A stretch of DNA of 64,000 nt from positions 4,340,001 through 4,404,000 of the forward strand of contig CM055823.1 in NCBI GenBank assembly GCA_029582265.1, in the 5' to 3' direction. The DNA is from Zoroaster sp. YZ-2022. Taxonomy: Eukaryota > Echinodermata > Asteroidea > Forcipulatida > Zoroasteridae. Shown here one piece after another: positions 12,291 to 24,459 of this stretch. The position numbers and the translations under genes are program-made. Each line of letters begins with the position of its first letter. Positions within the stretch are counted from its first letter, which is position 1. The notes under the pieces are model-generated. The model was not told the DNA's origin. It did not search any database and saw only the letters and a list, made by a program, of their open reading frames with translations.

Positions 12291-13440
12291 GCGATGGCAT
12301 AGTTGTTCAGTCCATGATTTCAGTGCAAGGGACACTGTTTTGAAACCCAGTGGCGCCGATATTTTTATTTTTTAAATGATTACACAATCACAATAATTTA
12401 AATGATTTAAAATTTCGCACTAAGTATCAACAAGGATGTTTAGCACAAGCTTTTTCTGCTGGGTTTCGGTGTATACAACCAGCGTTCGAATCCCAGTGAT
12501 GTCAATATTTTAGTTTAAAATGATTACGCAATCACGATTTATTTAAATAGTATTAAATTCAACTCGTATAGCAACAGGGTTGGTGGCGTATAAAGTAAGC
12601 AGCATTGGGTCACAGTGTAGGACACTTGGGTTCGAATCACAGTGCTGTCGCTATTTTAGTTTTAAATGATTACGCAATCACAATGTATTTAAGTAGTATT
12701 AAATTTATTTCAACATGATTGGTGGCGTAAGTCAGTTGCGCTGTGTTTCAGTGTAGGCAACCTTGGTTCGAATCCCAGTGACGCAAATATTTTAATTTAA
12801 ATGATTAAGCAATCACAATGTATTTAAGTAGTATTAAATTCAGTTGAACAGGATTGTTGGTGTAAGTTAGTTGCGCTGTGTTTCAGTGAAGGTAACCTTG
12901 GTTCGAATCCCAGTTGTGCAAATCTTTTAATTTTAAATGATTAAGCAATCACGATTTATTTAAGTAGTATTAAATTCTACTCCAAATACCAACAGGATTG
13001 GTGGCGTAAATCAGATGTACTGTGTTTCGGTGTATGCGAACTGGGTTCGAATCCCAGTGACGCAAATGTTTTAATTTTAAATGATTAAGCAATCACGATT
13101 TATTTAAGTAGTATTAAATTCAACTATAAATACCAACAGGATTTGGTGGCGTAAGTCAGATGTTTGGTGTTTAAGTGTAGGCAAACTTGGTTTGAATCCT
13201 AGTGAAGCAAATGTTTTAATTTTAAATGATTAAGCAATCACGATTTATTTAAGTAGTATTAAATTCAACGACAAATACCAACAGGATTGGTGGCGTAAAT
13301 CAGATGTACTGTGTTTCGGTGTAGGCGACCTGGGTTCGAATCCCAGTGACGCAAATGTTTTAATTTTAAATGATTAAGCAATCACGATTTATTTAAGTAG
13401 TATTGAATTCATATCCAAATACCAACAGGATAAATGGCGC
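12290..13440 (+). repeat. Tandem array of tRNA-like units, left arm
   Basis: About eight units of roughly 135-146 bases. Each has a box-A-like TGGCGTAAGTC, a 31-base spacer, a perfect box B (GGTTCGAATCC) within a good T-arm stem (CTGGG/CCCAG), then a linker with GATTAAGCAATCACG and AAGTAGTATTAAATTC. Box B copies lie near 12483, 12629, 12765, 12900, 13044, 13189 and 13333. The acceptor stem does not pair fully, so these are SINE-like relics rather than functional tRNA genes. The same unit is arrayed in inverted orientation at 16270-17860. Confidence 0.75.
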
Positions 13441-13832
13441 AAGCCGTTAGTCCACTGGGCTGTCAATTGCGGCAGTTCCAGGCTGGTACGTCCGGGTTCG
13501 AATCCTGCTCCTGACACAGAGACATGGCAGCTGCTGGCTTGGGGACCGCCATGTTTCTCCCCTGAAGGTTAGAGCGTGGAGGAAATGTACGGACGGGGGA
13601 GAATAAGGAGGGACCGGGAGGGTAGCGACCTCCCAGAAGGGTTCTAAGGTGATCACCATGCCGGGGTGTCACGGACTTTGAGTCACCCGAATACCTGGTC
13701 GACACTCTGACTAACTCTCCGCACTTTTTTACAATAATTTTTTTATTTTTTTATTTTATTTTTTAAATTATTATTTTACACAATTCCGGATTTGCCTTGA
13801 GGGATCAATAAAGTTATTTGTCTTTTTTTTTA
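13441..13832 (+). mobile_element. tRNA-derived SINE, left copy
   Basis: The head has box A (TGGCGCAAGCC) and box B (GGTTCGAATCC). A body follows with ACATGGCAGCTGCTGGC, GACCGCCATGTTTCTCCCC and CACCCGAATACCTGGTCGAC. It ends with an A/T-rich stretch and GGGATCAATAAAGTTATTTG, a LINE-type 3' tail. An inverted copy is at 15870-16270 and a relative flanks the palindrome at 38.9-40.3 kb. Confidence 0.75.
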
Positions 13833-13857
13833 TCTTCCTTAAATAATTATGTCTTTT

Positions 13858-14765
13858 ATTTGGAAAAAACGACAAGTGGTAAATAAGCATTGTCGTTTTT
13901 TTCACCTCGAAAAAAAATTGTCTCCGATTCGGTTCAAATTTACACAGAATGAACCACTGTGTCTGCAGAATACAGCCACCGAGTTACAGCCTATTTGGAC
14001 AAGTTTAAAATTTCACAATTTTACCCATATTTTGTCATAAAATATTGATTTTCTTAAAAAGTTGGAAAGATAGGCGACTCAAATTACGAAAAATGGGTTC
14101 TAGGTACTCTATTACGTCTCTCCAGCAAGTATCAAGCATTTTGAAAAAAATGTCATTTTTAGGCCAAATTTGGAAAAAACGACAAGGGGTAAATAAGCAT
14201 TGTCGTTTTTTTCACCTCGAAAAAAAATTCTCTCCGATTCGGTTCAAATTTACACAGAATGAACCACTGTGTCTGCAGAATACAGCCACCGAGTTACAGC
14301 CTATTTGGACAAGTTTAAAATTTCACAATTTTACCCATATTTTGTCATAAAATATTGATTTTCTTAAAAAGTTGGAAAGATAGGCGACTCAAATGACGAA
14401 AAATGGGTTCTAGGTACTCTATTTCGTCTCTCCAGCAAGTATCAAGCATTTTGAAAAAATTTCATTTTTAGGTTGCTGGGAATTTGGAAAACGACAAGGG
14501 TAAGGGCCTAAGCATTGTCGTTTCATCTCGAAAAAAATTTTCTCCGATTCGGTTCAAATTTACACAGAATGAACTGATTGTGTCTGCAGAATACAGCCAC
14601 CGGTGTTACAGCCTATTTGGGACAAGTTTAAATTTCACACTTTACCCATATTTTGTCATAAAAATATTGATTTTCAAAGTTGAAAGATAGGCGACTCAAA
14701 TTACGAAAAATGGGTTCTAGATACCTATTTCGTCTCTCCAGCAAGCACGCCATTTTAAAAAAAAA
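13858..14765 (+). repeat. 310-bp tandem repeat, three copies
   Basis: Copies start near 13858, 14168 and 14482. The first two are nearly identical; the third has many one- to three-base indels. Shared motifs are GGAAAAAACGACAAG, TCTCCGATTCGGTTC, GATAGGCGACTCAAAT and CGTCTCTCCAGCAAGTATC. Open frames here are not supported as genes. The array forms the spacer between the two inverted SINE arms. Confidence 0.8.
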
Positions 14766-15545
14766 TCAAGGGGTAAGCATTCTCGTTTTTACACCTCGAA
14801 ATTAAATTAATTCTCCTGATTCGGTTCGACCAGGTATTCTAAGGACAGAATGAACATTGATACTTAAGGAGAATACAGCCACCGAGTTACAACCCTATTT
14901 GGATCACATTGTTCTTAAAAATTTCACAATTTTTCCATCCTCGATATGTCCTATAGTTTACATAAAAGGTATCTGTGATTCTGTGCTGTAAAAGACATAA
15001 AAGAAATTATTTAAGGAAAGATAGGCGACTCAAATTACTGAAATAATCCTTATGGGTTCCTCAAGGTACTGCAAAATAATTACGTCTCCATCAAGCATTA
15101 TTGTAAAAAATGTCAGTTAGTCAGGCAAAGGTGGTCTGGAAAAAGTCCAGACACCTCAGCATGGTGATCACCCAGAACCTAAGGTCGCTACCTCCCGGTC
15201 CCTCCGCTCCTCCCCGTCCGCATTTCTCCACGCTCTAAAAAGGGGAGAGACATTCGGTCTCCGATTCGGTTCAGCCAGCATGCTACGTCTCGCGCCCCAG
15301 GAGCAGAATTCGAACCGACGTACCAGCCTGTCTGCACCGAATACAGCCCAGGACTAACGAGCTTGCGCCATTTACCTATTTGGACAATTTGGACAGAATT
15401 CCACAATTTACCATACTTTTGTCATAATAATATCGTGATTGTTAATCATTTAAAAAGTTGGAAAGATAGGCGACTCAAATTACGAAAAATGGGATTCTAG
15501 ATACTCTAGGTTTCGTACATCTGTAAGTATCAAACATTTTGAAAA
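14766..15545. repeat. Mosaic of the 310-bp repeat and SINE body
   Basis: Short pieces of the 310-bp repeat (TCTCCGATTCGGTTC, GAAAGATAGGCGACTC) alternate with pieces of the inverted SINE (TACCTCCCGGTCCCTCC, ATTCGAACC). Such fine alternation is unlikely in a real insertion and suggests a consensus blended from two templates. Confidence 0.55.
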
Positions 15546-15869
15546 AAAAAAATCAAGGGTACTCGATCCTGTTTAATTAGAGTTGAATTTAAATACAATA
15601 AATATTAATATAAATTAAATTGTTTAAAAACAAATTTTATAAAAAAAGTGCCGGATATTAGGTTCGCGTGTCGAACCAGGTATTCGGCGACAATTTTTTG
15701 GCTACGGATAATCTTTATACTTGCTGGAGAGACGCAATTAGGTACTGAATCACTATTGTTCTTGAATTCGGTAACCTACTTTTCCATCCTTCGATGTCCT
15801 ATAGTTTACAAGGAACTTTGCGTATCTGTGATTCTGTGTTCGTAAAGACATAAAAGAAAATTATTCCAA

Positions 15870-16270
15870 GAATCGAAAAACAGACAAATAACTTTATTGA
15901 TCCTCAAGGCAAATCCGGAACTGTTGGTGTAAAATAATAATTAAAGAAAATAATAATAATAATAAATAAATTATTGTAAAGTGCCCGGAGAGTTGGTCAG
16001 GTGTCGACCAGGTATTCGGGTGACTCAAGGTCGTAGAACACCCAACGCATGGTGATCGACCTTAGAACCCTTCTGGAGGTCCTTCCTCCCGGTCCCTGAG
16101 TTCTCCCCGTCCGTACGATATTTCCTCCACGCTCTAAATACATTCGGGGGAGGCATGGCGTCCCAAGCCATTGCCGCAGCCAGCAGCTGCCATGTCTCTA
16201 TCTCCAGGAGTCAATGGGATTCCGAACCCAGGACGTCACCAGCCTGGAACTACGATTGACCAGCCCAGTG
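15870..16270 (-). mobile_element. tRNA-derived SINE, inverted right copy
   Basis: Reverse complement of the SINE at 13441-13832: the tail ACTTTATTGATCCTCAAGGC comes first, then the body with GTCGACCAGGTATTCGGGTG, and the head last. It has many small indels relative to the left copy. Confidence 0.7.
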
Positions 16271-17860
16271 GACTAACTGACTTACGCCAATTTAATCCTG
16301 TTGGTGTTGGACATGAATTCAATACTACTTAAATAAATCGTGATTATGTTAATCATTTAAAACTGTAAAACATTTGCGTCACTGGGATTCGAACCCAGGG
16401 TTGTCCTACATCGAAACACCAAACATGCTGACTTTATACGCCACCGATCCTGTTGTTGGGTATTTGAGAATGATTCTAATACTACTTAAATGATCGTGAT
16501 TGCTTAATCATTTAAAATTAAAACATTTTATTGTGCACTGATTCAGACGGGTCGCCTGTTGCATTTCACCGAAACACAGCGCAACTGAATTACGCCCATC
16601 AATCTATTGTTGTTGGGATTGAAATTCTAATACTACTTAAATAGTCTGTGATTGCTGTAATCATTTAAAATTAAAACTATGCGTCACTATATGATGTCAG
16701 AACCCAGGTTACCTACATCCTGAACTGCACAACGACAAAGTCTAGGACCACTTGCCGCCACTTCAATCCTGTTGGTATTTGGGTTCAATTCAGCTACTAC
16801 CTTAAATACATTGTGATTGGGTTAATCATTTAAAACTAAACATATTGGTGCCACTGGGGATCTGAACCAGGTTGTCTACATCGAAACACCAACCACTGAC
16901 TTAAACCATAATCCTTTTGAGAGCTGAGTTTAATACTACTTAAATACCAGATTGTGATTGTATCCATTTAAAATTTAAACTTTGCGTGCACTGGGATTCG
17001 AACCCAGGTTGCCTACACCGAAACACAGCGCCAACTGACTTACCACCAATCCTACTGCTGTTATGAATTTAATGCTACTTAGATACATTGTGATTGCGTA
17101 ATCATTTAAAACTAAAATAACGACAACACTAGCAAGTTTCAAACCAGGGTCGTCCTACACTGAAACCGGCCGCTTACGTATTGGGACGCCACTAATCACT
17201 TTAGTATTAGCGATGTGGGTTAATTTAATTACTGATTAATAAATCATTGATTGCGTAATGTTAAAACTAAAATAGTGACAGCACTGGGAATTCGAACATG
17301 GTTGCATTCACGAAACCCAACGAAAATGCTGTAGCTAAACTACGCCTTATTTGCGTGTTGGTCAGATTTGAAATTTAAAATACTTAATTTAAATTATTGT
17401 GGTGATAATAATAATTAAAAGTACTGTCTATATGTGTCAGAAGCAGAATCCCTGACAGACGGACATTGGCTCAACCACTAGGCTAACTGCCTCAGCTAAT
17501 ATGGACAATAGCCCAGTCTGATTCGTGACACGCCATCTTATCGCTGTTGAAATTTTAGGTGTGAATGCTAATTAACAAAAGTAAAGTCTACTTAAGTAAA
17601 TCGTGAATAACGCAAATCTATTTATAATTAAAAACATTTGCGCCACTGACAGAATTCAGACGGGTTGTCTACATCAAATACAAAGTTAGTCAACCATCTG
17701 GGCTTTTTAACATTACGCCACCAATTATGTTGTTAATTGAGGTTGAATCATTAATACTACTTAAACAATTGGTATTTTGCCAGCAAACTTGCAGCAAGTT
17801 TGAGTAATTCCAAAACAGTGGCATTTGAACCCAGTTGTTCTTTTTCCACACATCGAGCAA
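16270..17860 (-). repeat. Tandem array of tRNA-like units, inverted right arm
   Basis: At least eight degraded units in reverse orientation. The reverse-complement box B (GGATTCGAACC or variants) recurs about every 145-150 bases with the linker ACTTAAATAAATCGTGATT. It mirrors the array at 12290-13440, but nearly every unit carries indels. Confidence 0.65.
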
Positions 17861-20800
17861 TGACTTATGTCAACTTTTTGAATCCTATTCTGGCAAAGGC
17901 TAAGAGTTGAATTTATCACTAGCATTATAATAAATGGCGTGATTTTTCTGCGTAATTGCGATTTAAAACCAAAAATATTTTCGCTGCTGAGTTTTGAAAC
18001 CAGGGTCGTATACAACGTTAAAACCCAAAGCTTCCATCAGGTTGAGGACACTAATCACTGTTTAGCTGATAAGCGGTGGAAATATGAAGGAGAACCATTT
18101 AAATTATTGTGCATTATAACCATTTAAATTTAAAAAAAGATTGGCAGCCACAGGTGAATCGAACCTAGGTGCTTTACTCAAGAAACCAGTTCACAGCATC
18201 TTAGCAACTATTTCAGTCCATCCACATACCTGCGTAGCCCACGGTCAAGTTGAAATTTGACCATCAGCTACTTAATTAAATCCCAGCAGTCATGTGTTAT
18301 TGTCATTTCCTAAAATGACTGCGGACAGTGATTCGAATGGCAATTGTCCCTGACAAACCATCGGCTCAATCCTCCACCAAATAAATTAGACATCAATATG
18401 GACAATAGCCTTCTGTTTTTCGGTCTGACTCATCTTGTGCAGTCGACTGCGCATATTCAGACTGCAACAGGCTGGAGTTTGAGTGTGAATGCTAATTATT
18501 ATAGTAATTAACGAAGTCTGTTAAATGTATAACGCAATCTAAAACAAAAATTAATTCTTGAACCGACAGAATTTCTATATTCTTTATTTACTAGTTCTGA
18601 AAAAAATACAAGGACCCTGTGTGTGCTGAATATCTGGGCTATCTTCTGCAACATGTTCATTACAAAAGACTCAGATTTACACCGTTTATCATTAAGACTA
18701 TTAAGGAATTGCATTTTGCCAGCAAATCGCACAGCAAAGTTTAAAGTATTCAAAATAATTTCGCTATCGTGAATGCCTTACATTCCGCTATTTCCCACTT
18801 GTGTTTATGGGGGCAAATTTTTGTTTGCAGCCTTATTGAATTATTCTCCAAAAGCTAGAGGTATCCAGTTATCACCAAGTCATTACTCAATAAATGTCAC
18901 ATATTTCTTGTCCTACTGAAGATCTATCCAAGCTTAATTATTACCATTGGTAATACAAAGACATGTCTCAACAGTGGTTCGACGTTAATACTGGTTCCCG
19001 ATCCCTTCATCAGGTTGAGGTGTTGTCGCTTATGTTGCTGCTGGTGGCGGTGACTATGAAGGAGGTGAATATCCCCATGCATGGTGAAGATACTTCTTTC
19101 TCTCAATTCTCGTGGGACCGAGATTTTGCAGCCGAATTGAATTTTAGCCTAAAGGTTCTCAAGAAATAACAGCTCATACAGACCGACACAGTGTCACCGT
19201 AAGCTGACCTATTTGTGTCCCTCCATACCGCCCCGCCCCCCGCCCCCAAGTTCCAATCCTGACCACCAGCCCTTTTAGTTGTCCTGGCGGTCTGTGTTAT
19301 TTTTATTTCCTAGTATGACCAGAGGATAATTTGCATAAAATGGCAATTTATAAAACCTTTATGTAATCCTCACTCATCATGAATAATAACGCTGGCGTAC
19401 CTGGAAATCATCGTTTTTTCTCTCTTCACTCATCTATTATGTAAATCGATCAGTGGCATATTCAGACTGGTTACAGAGGGGCACACGGAAAAATGAGGGA
19501 CACACAACACACCTATAGTAAATTAACGAAAGGTGGTGGTGTCACAGAGGCCACGTTCACCCCTTCTTGATCGCCACCAATAAAAATTGGCATATGTTTT
19601 CGTACACCCTCTTCTTGGATCCGACCCTGTGTGCTGAAGTTTGATATTCTCTTGCAACTGTTCATTCATAGACTAGAACCTCCCGAAGACTATAATTTTT
19701 GTCACATTCAAAATCCTTCTCAGCCCTGGACCTTACTCGCTATCGTGAAAGCTTCCCTTTCCCGCCTATTTCCCACTGTTCTATGTCAATTTCGTGTTTT
19801 ACAAAGGGTTAGTATAGAATACATAAAATATGTAACCATTTATTTTAATTCAAGTCAACTCAAGTTAAGTCACATATTTTTGTCCATCCTGAAGAGAATA
19901 TCCAAGCTTCTATTACACACCATTGGTAATACAAAGACAGAACTAAACAACAACAAAATATGAACTTAATACTTGTAAAACATCCCTATTAATATTTATG
20001 TCCGAGTTGCTCTCATTTCAGTATAATACGTAAAACAATATCCTTTGTTATCCTTGATTCTCGTGGGACAAAAATTCAACGTTATTGAATGTGAAAACTC
20101 TGAATACATTTTCATTATTTTCTCTATAATGACACAGTGTAATAAGCTGAACATTTCCCATAATGATGGTTGAATGTGTATATTGAATCAAACAGAGTGA
20201 CGATACTTTTATAAGCAGTTCTGCCAACATTACTGATAGTGTATAATGGCTTTTTACAAACCTTTTTCACAATTAAAAATGACAATAATGGCATAGGCAA
20301 TGGAGGCATTATTCAAAAATACCAAGCCTGTGGCGAAATGCCTTTAAACACTGATAACTACCATACGTTAAAGGTAACGCATAGGATTGGTAATTTAAAA
20401 ATAACAAAATAGTCGAATATTAATTAAAACATTTAAAAGTGTAAAGGTGATGATGGTATAAATCCTCTCTATAAATATTTGTGTCTGAGGTTCTGTCATT
20501 TTTTGAAAAAAAAAAAAAAATTCCAGTTCGAATTTAGCCAAGAGTACTCTTCTAAATTCCACAATCTTAGAAACAGCTTTGTAAACATTATCAATGATGT
20601 ACATTCCCTTTAAAGCTTGCATTGAGAACAAGGATTTTGACATGAATGACAAAGACAGACAAAAAGAAGTCATGGACATACATGGACAGAACACAAATTA
20701 CTTATGAAAAATATCAACGAATGAATCGTAGTGACAAATAGTAGGTGAACAATAGCACACATATTTCAACCGTCATTGTGGCTCCGGCAATACCGAAACC
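17861..20800. other. Degraded repeat sequence without genes
   Basis: Fragments of the tRNA-like array continue to about 18500. Segments at about 18600-18950 and 19620-19940 resemble each other (CTGTGTGCTGAA, CTATCGTGAA, CTATTTCCCACT). No protein-like frame is visible. Confidence 0.4.
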
Positions 20801-20845
20801 GCTCATAAAATGACTGCTTATACATCAGGAATATAATGCAGGATA

Positions 20846-21180
20846 TTAACCGACTTGCAAATGTATTGAGATATCAGTGACGTTTATTGATTGCTTGTTA
20901 TGATTACAAAATAGCATTTTTTTTTTAAAGCTACTTAGCAATGACCAATCAAAACCTTCCATGTAATAGGATTTATTCCCAGAAATAGTTAAATTGATGA
21001 CTACTGAGTCCGGCTGACAGAAGATAATGACGTCATTATGATCCTCGTATCCGTCCGAGTGATATCGGCCAATCGGGGGTGTGACTTGTTGATATGAGGA
21101 TACTGACCAATCACAGACCACTAAATAATCATGTTTAAATGAAATGAAAACGAAATGTAACTGAAGAATTTGGGTGACCA
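20846..21180. promoter_or_regulatory. Promoter-like segment with CRE and CCAAT boxes, copy 1
   Basis: It contains a full palindromic CRE (TGACGTCA near 21029) and CCAAT-type boxes (ACCAATCACAG near 21106). The segment resembles 22980-23150 (AAAACCTT, TAATAGGATTT, GTTAAA-TTGAT, CCAATCACAGA in the same order). A short ATG-started ORF follows at 21530. Promoter activity is inferred. Confidence 0.35.
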
Positions 21181-21529
21181 ATTTCTTCTATTGTTCAAAC
21201 AATCATGGTTTCTACTTTTTCATTTGTACACTCTGTTGTTAAGAGGTGCTTGCATCCACCGATCGCGTAAGACATTGAGAAAACTGCGCTGAGAGTTGGG
21301 AAACTGATGTTTCTGTTAATTCCATTTGATTTCTACATTCTGCCCTGTGTTGTTAAGAAGTGTTTCATCTAACAGTTACCTTCTGATAGCACAAAGACAT
21401 TTTGAAAACTGACATTTTTTCCAAGTTTATCTGTAAGTCATTCAACTTCAATACACGCAATAAACACTGAGTACAACGCTACGAGGATCGAGCATCCTGA
21501 ATCCTTCATTGAAGATCAAGAGTGTATAC

Positions 21530-21673
21530 ATGGATGCAGATGAGGACACATCTCGCTTCTCGCTGCGTGATAATTTCAGTAAGAATACACCGGAGCCTAA
21601 CTCGACTAAAGATGATGCCAATTTTTCAGAAAAGGCTGGTGACTATTCTTACGATGCTGAATACAATGACTAG
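21530..21673 (+). CDS. Short acidic ORF, possible first coding exon
   Basis: A 47-residue ORF starting MDADEDTSRFSLRDN. It carries three N-glycosylation sequons (NFS, NST, NFS) and an acidic, tyrosine-rich end (DYSYDAEYND). This composition is reminiscent of the extracellular N-terminus of some GPCRs. No transmembrane exon follows in the window, and the ORF may be chance. An internal gtaaga could serve as a donor. Confidence 0.25.
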   Translation: MDADEDTSRFSLRDNFSKNTPEPNSTKDDANFSEKAGDYSYDAEYND

Positions 21674-22075
21674 GATATGGGAATATTGTGAAGATAAAGA
21701 TGCAGCTAGATGGTGCAGAAGGGGGTATTGAATGTGGTCTTCATAAGATAATGGTATTACAGACTATATCAATGTATAGGTGTTTGAGACTGAGGCCAAA
21801 TATCGAGACTGTCAGCACATGTTAATACATGTGTGTTGAAGACTTTTTCGGTGACGATCATGACGGCAGCCATAATAGATATAAACATTTTCTAAGTAAA
21901 AACATTTTCAGTCTGTTGTTTGACTTGCTATTGCTAACTAAGAAATTTATCTCCACAAAAATGTATATAAAACACATAAGTTAAGCGTTTGTATAAATGT
22001 ATAAATTGGAAAAAAAAAACGTAAAAAATATTTTCCACAAAATAAATTGACTGGAGCAAACATTCCTTAAATAAC

Positions 22076-22297
22076 CTACACACTAAGAAATAAAGGTGTA
22101 ACTGGGGTGCAGGTTTTTGCCGAGTTAGGCACATTTGAAAATGGTGCAGATTTGCACCCTCAAAGGAGCAAATATGCACCCGTAGGGGAGGTACACATCC
22201 AGGGGTGCTAAGTCTGCACCCACAGGGGTGCTGCTATTTGTGTCAACGATATGCACCCCTATGGGTGCAGATTTGAACCATTATTTTTAGTGTGTAG
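22076..22297. mobile_element. 222-bp MITE with CTACACACTAA inverted ends
   Basis: Perfect 11-base inverted ends (CTACACACTAA and TTAGTGTGTAG). The interior repeats GTGCAGATTTGCACCC-like short palindromes four to five times. It is non-coding and no autonomous partner is visible. Confidence 0.6.
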
Positions 22298-22979
22298 CCT
22301 ATACACTGTTGGTTTTTTTTTTTTTAAATGTGATGATGAGAAAAAAATGATGATGGTTTCAAACATCCCTTGAAATATTTCTGTCTCAGCTGCTATCGTT
22401 TTAAGTGTCATTATTTGACCGTCAATTAATTGTTCATAGTGCGTAATAATTCATTTATTTACTCAGTTACTACTCTTACCCAAGCCCGGTAAATTACTTA
22501 CTGTGAAATTACTTATTTGAAAATAATTTACTTCCTCTGTTTAGGAAAATATAAGCTTACAGATGACAAAAATACCTGTGAAATTATAAAACACATGGAA
22601 TATGCATCTTAAACTTGTGCTTTGACTGAATCGCCACGAATTTTTCATATTGACCAATTTGCCGAATATGAACACCATAGAGGTATCAAGAGGACACCAT
22701 TGGTGTTATTTTAACACCCACGTTTTGCTGGGTGCGCGACAACTTATGCACATAGCGTTTCAATTTATTTTTAGGTCAGCTTTGTAGCAATGGAATTGCG
22801 AATGATATTCATCTTGCACACGATCAATAACTACTGACATCTTTTGTTACGTTCCTGAACACGTATTATAACTGACATATACATGAACCTCTCAAAAACA
22901 GTTGCTTACTATAAATAATGGTGACGTATGCGTGATATTAAGTCAAATGGTCATGACAAATAATAAACCACTGTTTGCC

Positions 22980-23360
22980 GGCGACTTACAAAACCTTTGA
23001 TACGTAATAGGATTTCTCGAGACGGTTAAACTGATTGCCAATATATGACATCATAAGTGTCCAATAGGAAGACATGGCTTCCCTGATGATGCGAGGACAA
23101 TAACCAATCACAGAGCGCTAAGTTTTATGTTTATGTATGAGCTGAAATAGCCTAATTACCAACAATCAGTAGTGAAATATTTAACTGTTTTAGTAATGAC
23201 GTAACTTCAATAACGTCCAATCAGTGTATTACACAGTGCATTCTTGAATGCAAAGCCGCACCCATGTCAGCAGAGCAGAAACAGCAACATTTCATTTCGT
23301 CTCAGTTCAGTGTGCTGTTAATATGATATCCAATTTTGTATGGGGCGCCTTTTAAAAGCG
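22980..23360. promoter_or_regulatory. Promoter-like segment, copy 2
   Basis: A diverged duplicate of 20940-21180, with CCAATCACAGAG, a CRE-like TGACATCA and further TGACGTAA half-sites. It precedes the candidate secreted-peptide ORF at 23696. Function is inferred. Confidence 0.3.
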
Positions 23361-23695
23361 CTGATGCTTTTCTGTCATAAGTAATGTTAAATACATGCAA
23401 TTCACTGACTAAGCAAACTGACAAAGAAAAGAACCCACAACTGTCTCAAAGTACAGTTGTATGGAGAATTAATGACACAGTTAGTGACGTAATTCCTTCG
23501 AGGAGGTATGTTTTAAGTTTCTCTTGAACTCACCCGTTGATATTGAGCAACTCATACTCAATGGTTACTTGTAAAATTGCTGATGGGGCTATAATGAGCT
23601 TTCAATCTGCATGAACAAACACCAATGACAATGGTACAACATTGGTACAACAGCTGCTAGACATCACGAATTACCAGCATAACAAACTGAACAAA

Positions 23696-23902
23696 ATGAC
23701 ACAGCAAGTACTATTGATATTTTGCACATTTCTGATGGTATCACAAGTAACAAGCTTTGGACATGGTCAATGCGGTGGGCTGAATCAAAAGTTTCATGCT
23801 TACAAAAAGTTCACAATAATCAAATGCTTCATGGTACTTTTAATTTTGTTAAGTACACCCAAAATGTCCTTGCTACAGGGCTTCTTTGTAGATAAGCATT
23901 AG
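23696..23902 (+). CDS. Candidate secreted small protein or first exon
   Basis: From the second ATG the frame reads MTQQVLLIFCTFLMVSQ and then VTSFG, a convincing signal peptide with cleavage likely after about residue 20-22. The mature part begins HGQCGG and contains few cysteines. A possible donor (gtcaatg) follows the signal sequence, so the real protein may continue in another exon. I do not recognise a family. Confidence 0.3.
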   Translation: MTQQVLLIFCTFLMVSQVTSFGHGQCGGLNQKFHAYKKFTIIKCFMVLLILLSTPKMSLLQGFFVDKH

Positions 23903-24097
23903 TGCTATTACTGCTACCTACTTCATTGCCCCCCTCCCCAATGTGCGTTTCTCAATAATCAACCACCCTGGATCTTCCCCTGGTGGTTACCTATAGCAAC
24001 GACTTGGAAGAAGTTTCACAGAGCACAAGAATAAGAAATAATGACTTAAAAGCAAATTAATGATTCTGGGATGGATAAATGGATTTACACGTAACAA

Positions 24098-24346
24098 AAG
24101 CTAGCCACTGCCTGTTTGACTGTTGACCCAAATGTGCACACAGGGGCATTTATGACTGGTTTTTACTGTAATTTTTACCACCCTGAACAATACCAGACAA
24201 TGCTTTTACCAGTCAATATTGACCTGTAAATGTACTTACTACACGTAAGGTTTGACAGTGTTTGACTTTTAAGTGCAGATATCCTTTTGTGCAAGTAAGT
24301 ATCAACATTTTGACTGAATTTGACCCTTGTAGTAGTAGGAGGGTTA
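24098..24346 (-). mobile_element. MITE with ACCCTCCTGCT ends, inverted copy
   Basis: Reverse copy of the family at 46683-46970 and 56232-56803. Shared motifs are TGTTGACCCAAATGTGCACA, GACCTGTAAATGTACTTAC and CACGTAAGGTTTGACAGTG. Its position matching the TTAA insertion site at 56.3 kb is unoccupied. Confidence 0.6.
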
Positions 24347-24402
24347 AAGGTCGCAAGTGTGTACTTGAAGCCTAAATCCCTAGCAGGTGGTGAAGCATCT
24401 TC

Positions 24403-24459
24403 CTAGGCATTATCTGTTCCACTCTTTGTTGTCTTGGGCAAATATTCCACAAACTGAAC
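24403..24459 (-). pseudogene. ACSM: ACSM terminal exon with premature stop
   Basis: It begins VQFVEYLPKT as expected after YPRK, then reads TKSGTDNA and TAG. The family reads PKTVTGKIQR-KLR here. The next bases in another frame (IMPRKML) resemble the expected continuation, so an indel has probably occurred. The essential A10 lysine is lost. Confidence 0.65.

Noticed and set aside
13441..13520. Functional tRNA gene
   Set aside because: Boxes A and B are good, but the acceptor stem does not pair and the sequence continues into a SINE body.
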